A DNA stretch of 64,000 nucleotides from Thelephora terrestris (lineage: Eukaryota > Basidiomycota > Agaricomycetes > Thelephorales > Thelephoraceae). Where the stretch lies: the NCBI GenBank assembly GCA_015956445.1, contig WIUZ02000006.1, forward strand, positions 1,674,001-1,738,000, written 5' to 3'. The translations under genes were made by a program, and so were the position numbers. Every line of letters begins with the position of its first letter. Position 1 is the stretch's first letter. This document shows, in pieces, positions 12,090 through 21,249 of the stretch. A model generated the notes under the pieces. That model saw only the letters and a list, made by a program, of their open reading frames with translations. It made no database searches and was not told where the DNA came from.

Positions 12090-13480
12090 TCAAGGAGACT
12101 CGGCTTGACCTATCCAAAACTCGATAGGAGTGCTTCCCGGCCACCCTTCGCATTCTCCGACCTTTTCGAGGTGGATGCCGACTTCACTTTCGAGTGCGCC
12201 CCACAATGACCGCTCGTCTGAATCACGTTCTTTGTAACCCATGATCACCATAGGAGGTGGGAGTGAACGTTTTACGTTTAGTTGGACGAGAGAAGATAGT
12301 GTTCGGAGGAGGGAAGGAAACGAGGCGGTGTTGTATGTCACGTCTGCCATTCTGGAAGAAAGGAGCTAGTTAAGATATCGAGAGAGAGAGAGAAAATTGA
12401 TGGGCCATTCCCAGCGCATGAGAAGAAACGTACAGTATGGCGTCGAAACCTCCGACCTCCATAACTTGTTCAGGGAGATTTTCTTCATCCCAGTCTAGAG
12501 TGAGGGGTTGGGGCGTATCTGGAGGTTGGGTAAAATACTTGGCGTTGCAAGTTAGGTTATGGGAGAGGATAGGCATGGCAGATGCTGTTCGCCCCCGTCA
12601 GTATGGTATCGAGCAGCAGTATGCTGCACCCACCAAGGTCAGTGGCAAGAAATCGACCTTCGCGCCGTGTCTCGCCAAGTCGCGCAGCCCTGAGAGCAGA
12701 AATGACGATGGAGACGATACCCGTTCCTGTGCCTACAGGCGTGCGATTAGTCTCGAATTTGTGGCGTTGACGGTAAGATGCATTCGACCTAGTTCAATCA
12801 GATTCGACGAGTTTGACAGAAGCGCATCCCTCGCTCGTGTAACCGCAGGCCGTTCCGTGTCGGGCGGCGAAGAGTTCAGTAGATCTACCAACCACGAGCT
12901 TAGCCCGATCCCACTATCCCAGACTTTCTAGAACATTCAACACTCTCTTCTGTGCAAGTGCAAACGAAGGATATATCACCTTGTCTAGGTCGAAAGAGGT
13001 TTGCTCGCGAAGGAGGAAGCGGAGGTCTCCAAAACCGCAAAGGGAGGCACTGTATATGCGCTCAATTTGAGTCTGTTTCGTTGGGGCTTTGTCTGGCTTG
13101 GATGTAATCTTGATTGGCATTGAGATGACCGGGAACGGCTCCTTCCCCGTCGAGTGGGCGTTTGCCAGTGAGATCGACATATGCTGGGCGGACGCGGAGC
13201 CCGATAACAACAGCCTCCAAGACTGCCCAGGCCGCGCGTTTGGAGGTAACGCGAGAGATATTTCCTTATAAGCGACGGCCCGGCTCCACGTCATGAGTTT
13301 CCGGGGCTTAGAAAGTGTATTCTCGAGAGATTCTGTGGGCGATAACCAAGCATAATAGATGTCCTGGGTCCCTGGGAAGAGCTCCGTCCGCAAATCGTTT
13401 GCGACTTGAGGTGTGAAGTTGATGGAACCTGGCGTGGATGACGATGGCGGTGGTCGGAGGAAAGAGATGTAATAAAACAT
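12090..13480 (-). CDS. METTL21/Methyltransf_16-type protein lysine methyltransferase
   Basis: Members of this seven-beta-strand family methylate lysines of chaperones, elongation factors and similar proteins. Five exons (13480-12980, 12927-12789, 12732-12634, 12584-12434, 12351-12090) give 1152 nt, 383 residues, all in phase. The first intron is easy to miss because it reads open; removing it gives the family's VWDSGIGLSSWL helix. The SAM-binding loop is IELGTGTGIVSI, the acidic end is LATDL, and the substrate motif is DVTYN (D-x-x-Y form), followed by SFPSLLRTL. The N-terminal ~165 residues before VWDS are longer than in METTL21 itself, as in several fungal members. Which protein it modifies is not evident. 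Confidence 0.85.
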
Positions 13481-13732
13481 CTTGGGCGCAACCAGTTACG
13501 GTTCCGGAGCCTGGAGGTGCTTTCTTCCGTTTTCCGATCATCAGCGCCCAGAGTGGGCGTCTGATTGGCGGACCATGCTAGGCTATCCTAGTTACCCTGG
13601 GACACAGAACCGAAATTTGCGGATCACGGGTCAGGGATATCCTGCTCTTTCACGAACGACATCCTAGGGTTCCTCCAAGGGACAGTAGGGCAGCAAGCAC
13701 AACCTCCGTTGCCTCCTTTGCATCGGCAAGCC

Positions 13733-14671
13733 ATGGACCCACTAGAAATCACCGCTGAAGACACGATCTCTCGTACGCCTGAGATCATCGCCGCCACTCC
13801 AGGCGCATCTGCGGACTCGACCTTCCACAACAAGCAACTCCCACCTTTGAACAAGGGCGAATGTCCCAACTTCCCCCCGCTCACGGTCAGAATTGAACCG
13901 TTGGACGCATTCACGACCGCCAGGAAGTACATCCAGAGAGATCCCACGATAAGAGGAAAGGTCGCCGTCCTTAATCTCGCGAGCGACCAGCACAGAGCTG
14001 GTGGATGGAGGGATTCGCTCTGCAAGACGCAAGTGCGTAGAATGATCTTTGCAGGTGTCCTCTGGGGTGATTGCAGCTGAACTCGTTTTTCGATCATGGC
14101 AGGAAGAAGCACTGTGCTATTCTTCCACCTTATACATCACGTTGAAAGAAGAATACTATCCTTGGGCAAACCTTGGGCCCGGTTCAGACGCTGGGATTTA
14201 CTCTCCAGCGGTCGTGATCTTCAAAGACGACTTGGACCACTCTTGCGTCGACCTCCCGGTTGACCAGAGGGAAACAGTTGCGGTCCTCACAATCGCTGCT
14301 CCTCGGGGCCCCGAAGTCTTGAATAACAGGTTATTGAACAGCTCGGATCTTCATGATTTCAGGGAGAAAATCAGGCTGGCTTACCGCATGGCGGGACACA
14401 ATGGAAACCAAGCGCTTGTGCTAGGTGCGTGCTGTTGGTCTCCATCGTGTGTATTCTGTATTTACGAGATGATTAACACTCAGGCGCTATGGGGTGCGGC
14501 GCGTACTGTTGTCCACCGCGTCAGGTCGCTGAGGAGATGAAATCGATCTTGTTCGATGAAGAATTTGTCGGTTGGTTCAAAGATGTCGTCTTTGCGGTTT
14601 ACCCAGCCGGGCGGACGGGGCAAATCAACTACGATATTTTTAAGGAGGTCTTCGGAGCATTGGAGTCCTGA
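13733..14671 (+). CDS. Microbial-type PARG (TIGR02452-like ADP-ribose glycohydrolase)
   Basis: These macrodomain-fold enzymes cleave ADP-ribose from proteins. Three exons (13733-14032, 14103-14424, 14484-14671) give 269 residues in phase. Conserved landmarks: VLNLASDQHRAGGW, then TQEEALCYSSTLY, where the paired Glu of the PARG signature sit directly across an intron (Q|EE); and the phosphate loop LVLGAMGCGAY, again spanning an intron. The first loop reads AGGW rather than the GGG of many bacterial forms. It is divergently placed from the methyltransferase gene, with 252 bp between the two starts, so a shared promoter is possible. Confidence 0.85.
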
Positions 14672-14898
14672 AATGTCGGAAGGCGTCCGTCGGAGGTTTT
14701 CACAAAGTGCGGTCAAAGAAATCGTTGTCCACCGTCGACCTTACGCTTAAGGAGGTACTTGTAGCCATGCTTAACGAATTAAAGTACTGAGTATGTACAC
14801 AGTTGTAGGAATACCCATGCTGTTCGTCCTCGTGTCAGCCTTACTTTCTTGGCGCCGTTACGTAGACTCGAGTAACTTCACGTTGCACTCTCACCACG
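14672..14898. other. Short intergenic stretch
   Basis: No gene seen between the PARG stop and the weak small ORF that follows. Confidence 0.4.
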
Positions 14899-15368
14899 CG
14901 ATGCCGGGCCCCAAAAATTCCAAGAAATCTCGTCAACCTTCCCGACGTTCGACACCGTTGGAGACGCCTTTGGAGACGCCTTCCAGTACCGCCGCAGTGC
15001 TTCCGAGCATTGACGCAAGTTCAGAACCGGCCGCTCAGTCTGAAGGTGAACTCCGTCGAGGGGAATCATCCTCTGGAGTCAATCTGACATTTATGGCCGC
15101 TGCAGCAAGTCAACTTTCCCACACAAGGGATACGTTGAGCCCAACTCCTATACATGAGGGGGAAGTCACACATGTGTGGGCTCTTTTCCTTTTCTCCAGG
15201 GGCAACCCGCGCTCCTCAAGACCCACGCGCCGCGCTGGGAAGCTCCAGGCGGTGATAGTAGGGCACGAAACAGTTCCGGTCCGCCGTGAATATAGCAGTC
15301 TCTGGATCATCATACCTGCCCTCCTCTTTCTCGTTTACCTCTTCTTTTTCTTTTTTTCATCCTCCTGA
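14899..15368 (+). CDS. Small hypothetical ORF, basic N-terminus and C-terminal hydrophobic stretch
   Basis: From ATG at 14899 the frame is open for about 156 residues. It begins MPGPKNSKKSRQ, contains a short TPLE repeat, then a Ser/Glu-rich part, and ends with a hydrophobic run (LWIIIPALLFLVYLFFFFF). That run comes from a T-rich tract, so it may be an artefact or an intron rather than a membrane segment. The lysine-rich start resembles first exons of mushroom genes. It lies outside the inverted repeats of the transposon downstream. I do not recognise it, and the coding case is weak. Confidence 0.3.
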
Positions 15369-15610
15369 GCTGAGCCCAACTCGGCATGCCGGACGAGCCC
15401 CAGACCTTTGGGTAGGAAAGAACTAACGGATGGTTCCCGCCATCGTAGTAATCCCCAGTCGTTTGGCCCTCTTCACCTTCTACTTCTATTCCTTTCTTTT
15501 CCTTTTCAATCTCCCCGTGTGGTCAAGAATCCCCTTTAGGTTCGGTTTTTCATGCCCACTTTCCTTGGTCTAACAGTCGAGAGGCTGACAACAATGCCTC
15601 ATGCCATCCC

Positions 15611-15662
15611 TTCCTTTCGCCGTCTTTTTCGTTGTAAAAAGGGAAAAGGACGGCGAAAGGAA
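15611..15662. repeat. Strong hairpin, 20-bp arms with one mismatch
   Basis: TTCCTTTCGCCGTCTTTTTC at 15611-15630 pairs with 15643-15662 with one non-Watson-Crick position, around a 12-nt loop. It sits in otherwise gene-poor sequence, 380 bp before the transposon's left end. It could be a small foldback remnant or a transcript-end structure. Confidence 0.7.
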
Positions 15663-16041
15663 GGCCTCTTCGAGGGGCCCACCTTGTTTTTGGGCTGGTG
15701 GCTTCATCCTTACTATCTCTGCCTCTTTTCCATTCTTGCTCCCACCATTTTCATTCTCCCCTGCTCGAGTTTCTCCGGGGTGAGATATCCCCGCTCTCTT
15801 CATAGCTTAGCTGTGTGTTACGGTTAGACAATTTGTTGAAAAAGTCACGGATGTGTTCGTCCTCCCCAGCTTCGAGTCACTGACTCTTGTCACCGATGAC
15901 TGTTGCTCAAACATGACGAGGCGGTTTGGATAGTTGGCTAGCAGATGGAGGAATTGAAGGCATTTGCAAGCCTTTGCCGTGGCAACGGTCAGGTTCATCG
16001 ACTCCGCGGCCATGACCCCTGCGTTTTTCGCCCGATCGCCC

Positions 16042-16049
16042 AGATCGAG
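16042..16049 (+). repeat. Left target-site duplication AGATCGAG
   Basis: The same eight bases stand at 20919-20926, directly outside the right inverted repeat. With the neighbouring C bases the match could be read as 9-11 bp, because it runs into the repeat end. Confidence 0.8.
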
Positions 16050-16050
16050 T

Positions 16051-16067
16051 GGGGACCGGCAACCCGC
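16051..16067 (+). repeat. Left terminal inverted repeat
   Basis: GGGGACCGGCAACCCGC; exact inverse of the right end. An extra T at 16050 separates it from the 8-bp duplication. Confidence 0.9.
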
Positions 16068-16358
16068 TGCCAATCTTTGGCTCCGCGCGGAATTCCCACA
16101 CATTCAGTTGGGGTCGCAATTTTCGATCCCATTTTTCTCCAGGGCACCGCCAGCTACAACAATTTTAAAAACATATATCGCGAGTAGGTACAACAGACTT
16201 CAATTCGGTGACGAGGTTTCTGTAGAAATTATTCCAAGAAGTAGAAATTGAACTCTTCTTCGAAAACTCTCCGATCAAGTGATCGACCTCAGAGAAGAAA
16301 CCCGCCCGCTCAGGGGTGTAAGCATAACTTTCTTTTTGCGCAACGCCCCCACTGCCTC

Positions 16359-19300
16359 ATGTCTCCAAAAAAAAGAAAACGACGCTCCGAAGCCCAAGTC
16401 CGCCACAGTGCTCTTCTTCATAAGTCGCAAAACGACCCTCTCACGTACTATGCTACTTCACTGGAAGAGGTGGCCAGCACGGCTGAGAAGCAGAGGGAAA
16501 GGGCTCGTCTGGCTGAGGTAGATGCAGAGCACAACAGAAAGGCGTTAGCCAGAGCACGGAACCAGGTGTGTTTCAGGGCAAGCACACATGAGATAGATTA
16601 TGAAACCAGACTCACAAGGTCACTACGCTTCGAGAGAAGCTGACTTCCAAGGAATTGACGGCAGACACGTTATCCCGGTCACTCAATAGCAAAGAAGCAG
16701 AGCTGCGGGAGTCCGTTGAACATTGTTCTAAGTTGGCTGAAACGGTTGCTTTGCTTCATCAAGACGTCTACCGGTTGAAGAAGAGATGCGATCGAGCTGA
16801 TGATATACGTTCCCGAGCGATTGAAAAGGCGGTCGACAGGGCCAGAAGGTGTTTCGAGACCGCCAATACAAGGCGAGTCAAACGTCCTGATGGTCGGATC
16901 GAGGACTGGGTCCGTGACCTCGTTGTTGAACTTGTCGCTCTTGACGGGGTCCCAACCACAAAAGTCCCTCAAGTAATTGAACGAGTCCGGTGTAGTTTTG
17001 TTCCAAAGGGGGACGGCGATGAACACAATGGTCAAGCTGGAGGTGATGACGAAGAACAGAAAATCAGTGACCGTTCGGTCCAGCGGATGCTGGTTGAAGC
17101 ATATGTCAAGGCATTTCTGCGTGCAGCGGAGCTCTTTGACAAAGCACCCTGTTAGCGTTGTAACTCGTGTTTCGTGATGAACGAAAGCTAACCTTTGCTT
17201 GTATAAAAGCTTGGACTGCAAGCGGTGACAGTACATCCTACAAGGGTATCAGCATTGGATATCACTTTTCCACCTTCCCCCCTGTCCCCTTCAAGGAGAA
17301 TGTCGTTGGCGTGACACCCGGTGTACCCTGCCGCCAATTCATTGCTACTACCCGAGAAGTCAATCACAAAACTTCTACCCAGTTCGAAAATTGGCTCACT
17401 CTCTTCGATGATATTGCAACGACCCATAACAACAGCCCATCTGGAAGCAAGAAACCTATAACCCTCGACGAAATCATTCGAAAGGTGACTGGATATACAG
17501 GCGACCATGCGGCGGACCAGAAGAAGCTAGCAAAGGAGTTCTGCGAACAAAAGCGGGAGGCGGTTGTGAGGGTCCATGGAAGAGAAGCGATGCGGGCGAA
17601 GCCGTCGGAGGAGGTAGAGGAGGTGATGATGGAGAAGTTTCTGGGGGCGTTGAATGGGATGGGTGGTTGGGAGGGCTGGGAAGGCACATCACGGGAGGAC
17701 CAAAAGCAGTTTTTGGAACAACTCGTCGAAGAAACACGGCGCCACTTTGGAGAGCTTGATCTTGCCATGTTGCCCGAGCCGGAGCGCCGTATTGAACTTC
17801 TTTTTGCCCAGAGCTGGTGTGCGATGCATAAGGACCTAAATACATTCAAGGCCGGGGCGACACATCTAGGAAGATTTTGGAAGGAGGAGAGTTTGGATGG
17901 ACCTGTCAAGCTGCTGAGCCGAGATCAGGAGAAAGCAGAGGCACTTGCAGCCCAGGACGATACTGACAGTGACTTGGAGAATGCAGTCGGTGGAGCGGTC
18001 AAGCTGACGAGCCTTATTGGTGCCCTTGTAAACAACAAAGACGAGGGGAAGGGATGTTCCGAAGAGTTTCGGACGTACACGTTTACTCGCCTTGGGAAAG
18101 TGATCGCCTATCCAGACACATCCAACGTTCGGTATCAGTGTTATGGGGACGCGGCCGCCGAGATAATCCGACACGCAGATCTGTATGCTGACTTCGTTAA
18201 CCAACATGGGATGAAGAAGAAGGGAGCAGCAGGACCAAACCATATGGAGATCAACATTCTGAAAGGCCTCGGGGATCCAACAACAATGACGGAAATAGCT
18301 GTCTTGGCCCTCTATCACGAGTCAGTTAGCAAGCCGTACGCAATGCAGGTTCGTGGAGTCATCAACGAGAACAAGAACACTCTCGACCTCGGGCCACTAC
18401 ATCATGATCTGGAGACCCACTGTGATACGATAATCGGCGAACCATCGCTCTTGATCGGCGATACCGTCTCGCACACGACGGGGGCTTTCTATGGAACCCC
18501 ATGGAATCAGGACACGGTCGATTGCATACGATCTCGCCAAAACCAACTACCTCACCTTGAACACGCTCTCGTTGCATTCTTCAAAGGTGCCCGAGAAAAG
18601 TGGCCGGCTTTCACAGAAGAATTCCACCCCAATTCAGAAGCTTCTCAGTTGACAGCCGAAGAGAAGGCGTTGGCGTTTCGTTCTCCGACTAACGACCACA
18701 GCGAAGGAGCTGGTGCAATGTGCAAGCAGTGGTCAAGACGTGCGCCCACGATGACAACACACCAAAGAAATGCACGTGTTCAGGTACAACTCAGTGGACC
18801 TGGGCTCCTTGAGTTTAACCATAGTCTTGGGCAAGAGGATCTCGCCTTCACCCGTCGCAGGGCAAGAGAGATAGATGCATCAAAACTCCCACTGAAGGAA
18901 AGGCAAGCCCAGGCTACAGCAGACGACGAAGCAATTGCGGAGGAGCAGAAGAAATCTGAGGATCGTGTCAGGCGAAAGGAAGCAAGGGAAGTTGAGGAAG
19001 CCGAGATGATTGAGGATTTCGTACCTATCCTTGATCTCGACAAGTTCCGCTCACTACCGGCATCACTCCCCTTGAACAACTTTCTCAGGCGGCAGTTGGT
19101 CTGGCATCGGGTTGTATGTGGCGATGATAGTTTGCCATCAGGGTTGTTCAAAAGCGTAAAGAAGGAAAAGATGAAGAAGCTGGTTGTGGAGGCTTTGCAA
19201 CGTCACGATGAGACGGCGCGGGTCGATGAGACGGTGGTCGTTGAACACGATGTGTTGATGGCGGACAACACCGGTGAGATGCCAATATATACGCAGGCGA

Positions 19301-20381
19301 GGATCGATGATCCAAACGTACACAAACACAGCTCTCATCTCTGATGATTCCGAAAATGAGCTGGAGCTCATTGACGAGGTCGGGTTGGGCCCGCAAAACG
19401 TCGAGCACCTCAAACAGCCCCCCACAGACCTTGTTCGTAGTCATTTGTACTCTTCCTCAACCTTCTGACTCGCTAACTTAGATCACACCGGTCTACAATT
19501 TTGGATGCAGATGGGATGCCACCGACTACTCTTGCTCCTACGACTGTGTCTTCATGACTTTCGCCTGGGCTTACTTCCATGCCACTGAGCATTGGAGGAC
19601 AACATGGACAGGCCGGTCCGCGGCAGCAAAATCGCTTTCGCGCCACTTCAAGTCGATCCTTCATGCCATTGAACGTCCGGCTGACCATGGGCCGGCTCCG
19701 CAAATCCCCGCCTTATTTTCGCGTGGACGCAACGCCTTCAGAGACGTGCTTTCGGAGCAAAACCCTGTGATGTTCAAACGTCACGGCGAAGTCGATGCTT
19801 GCTTGGCCGACATTCTTCACTCCCTCTCACACGATGATCTCCCATCTCGATATTTCTCCGTATTCTCCTCTTGCGGTGGCCGAAACTGCAAGATCAAGGT
19901 CAAGACACCTGCAGGTGCACCTTATATGTTGACCCCCAGTGTGTGGGCCTCAATCACCCATTCGGAAAACGCGCCGCATTACGAGTCGCTACAGGAGTGG
20001 GTCACCCGGTGGTTCGATCAGAAGGCATCATCCTTGCAGCGTGTTTGCGCGGGCTGCGGTGCAGAATGCTTGTTGACCCGCTCGTTTCTACAGCCACCCT
20101 GGATCTGGTTCGAGATTTTCGTCGAGCAACCACACGTCGTGACACCCGCCCTCGAGTTGGTATTTTGGTCACATACTTACCGGCTCGCTGCGGTCATATA
20201 TGGTAATGGCCGCCATTTCGTTTCGCGCCTCAGCACTTCTTCGGGCGTCTGGTGGAACTATGACGGCCAAGCCAACGGCGGCAGGCCAAAGGCAATTGCA
20301 CCTATCCGCACGGGATTCGACGTTCTGGGGTATGGACATGGATATATAGCGAATGCATTGGTTTACTGCTTGACGTGTTGA
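16359..20381 (+). CDS. Transposon protein: coiled coil, DDE-like core, SAP-like segment, USP-like protease
   Basis: Five exons (16359-16565, 16619-17150, 17210-19273, 19332-19432, 19482-20381) sum to 3804 nt, 1267 residues, with every junction in phase. Residues ~20-150 form a charged coiled coil. Around residue 250 SGDSTSYKGISI offers a first Asp; MHKDLNTFKAG a second Asp; PTNDHSEGAGAM a Glu. The spacing (roughly 200 and 300 residues) and context suggest an RNase H-type DDE core, which is my inference. A basic coil and a SAP-like helical pair follow (LPLNNFLRRQLVWHRVV..KKEKMKKLVVEAL). The last ~300 residues carry a Cys box (DYSCAYDCVF), two paired-cysteine knuckles (CGGRNC, CAGCGAEC) and a His box (GRHFVSRL...VWWNYDG), the layout of ubiquitin-specific proteases. 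Exons 4-5 could be a separate gene, but splice phases favour fusion. Confidence 0.8.
19482..20381 (+). other. USP (C19-like) cysteine protease domain of the transposon protein
   Basis: This is the last exon. YNFGCRWDATDYSCAYDCVF replaces the usual USP NTCYxNA box, with the likely nucleophile in DYSCAYD. Zinc knuckles lie at SSCGGRNC and VCAGCGAEC, as in the USP finger. The His box HFVSRL is followed by VWWNYDGQ, matching the USP pattern HY/FV..-W...D. It may cleave ubiquitin or SUMO from host factors; that role is inferred, not shown. Confidence 0.65.
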
Positions 20382-20901
20382 TAAACTTTGCCATTCATGC
20401 AATATATGCTATCTCTTCCATTCCAAATGCATGCTGTGTGAATATTTTGTCCTACGTGTGTTCGCTCAGCAACTTATATCTGCTTTTCGACCTTGAGTCT
20501 GGTCGCCGATCGTTGTGGCGGATATGTCCCGATCTCCGGTCATAACACGGACATAAGTTTGCACGAGAGATGAAAATCTGAGAAAAAATTATCTCCTCAG
20601 CCTGACACAAGGCTTTTGGGGAGTCGTAAGTGTGATGTAAGTGGCAACCTCAACTATGATGAAAATATCAATATATATAACATCGCGACCCCCAAAGAAG
20701 GCTACTTCTTTTGCAACCACTTTGATGAGGTTCTACATAAAGTATTAGGTTTTGAAAAAATCGCCGTCACCGATAGATGCGCGGTTGCATCGCGTGGCAA
20801 TTCCGGGAAGTTAGTCTGGCATCCTCGCCTCCGTTGTGCTCGAAAACAGGGTATCATACCTCTCACTCAAAATGAATTTCACATCCGGCCGCAGGACCAA
20901 G

Positions 20902-20918
20902 GCGGGTTGCCGGTCCCC
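20902..20918 (-). repeat. Right terminal inverted repeat
   Basis: GCGGGTTGCCGGTCCCC, the exact reverse complement of 16051-16067. Confidence 0.9.
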
Positions 20919-20926
20919 AGATCGAG
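20919..20926 (+). repeat. Right target-site duplication AGATCGAG
   Basis: Matches 16042-16049. Confidence 0.8.
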
Positions 20927-21249
20927 GACCCTTACTGGACACCACGTGCGGGGTTCCCAGGGCTCACAGTGAGTCACAGTTGCTTGTTGCGGGTTGCCTC
21001 CACCCACCATCTGTCTCATAATCGGGACTTCCGATGGCACCCAAACCTCGGCCTCAACCAGCATGGCAGATATATGAAGAGTGAGCCTCTGAACTCGACA
21101 TTCGCATGTCGTGCCTGCCTCACTTTGGAGGTTTCCCTCCGATCCACAGACAGATGGAATGCCTTTGCTACGGTCACGCTTTATGGTAGCTTATTCCCTC
21201 GTTAGTAGTCACGCACACTGTATCTGAGGAGGTCGAAACTCAAGGGAGC

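Larger units (their letters stand above)
16050..20918 (+). mobile_element. Complete-looking DNA transposon of an unclassified mushroom family
   Basis: Perfect 17-bp terminal inverted repeats, GGGGACCGGCAACCCGC at 16051-16067 and its exact reverse complement at 20902-20918, are flanked by the 8-bp direct repeat AGATCGAG. Inside, weaker similarity (TTGG, TCC, GCGG, then GAATTC against AAATTC) suggests the repeat once extended further. One gene (16359-20381, five exons) fills the element. Its family is, from memory, very numerous as 'hypothetical proteins' in Agaricomycetes. An 8-bp duplication is shared with hAT and Zisupton-type elements, but the protein does not carry the KDZ signature I know, nor an obvious hAT dimerisation end. 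The open gene and clean ends indicate recent insertion. Confidence 0.85.
15752..21064 (-). other. Possible minus-strand gene interrupted by the transposon
   Basis: On the minus strand an ATG at 21064 opens a frame that reaches the transposon edge at 20919 (ending CPVRVLDLG). The frame resumes on the other side at 16049 (DLGDRAKNAGV...FLHLLANYPNRLVMF), in register across the duplicated AGATCGAG. Further on, another frame reads EAGEDEHIRDFFNKLSNRNT and stops near 15752, perhaps after an intron. I do not recognise the product. Continuity over the insertion site is suggestive, but a ~145-residue open frame can occur by chance in GC-rich DNA. Confidence 0.35.

Noticed and set aside
12090-13480. 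Open reading through 12979-12928 of the methyltransferase
   Set aside because: The read-through hits a stop soon after; removing the 52-nt intron restores VWDSGIG and exact phase to the end.
14899-16358. Upstream ORF as first exon of the transposon gene
   Set aside because: It lies outside the inverted repeats, and no splice joint in phase was found.
16359-20381. KDZ-type transposase assignment
   Set aside because: The KDZ motif around the catalytic Glu (GRGDGEExxRxW-like) is not present; TNDHSEGAG stands in a different context.
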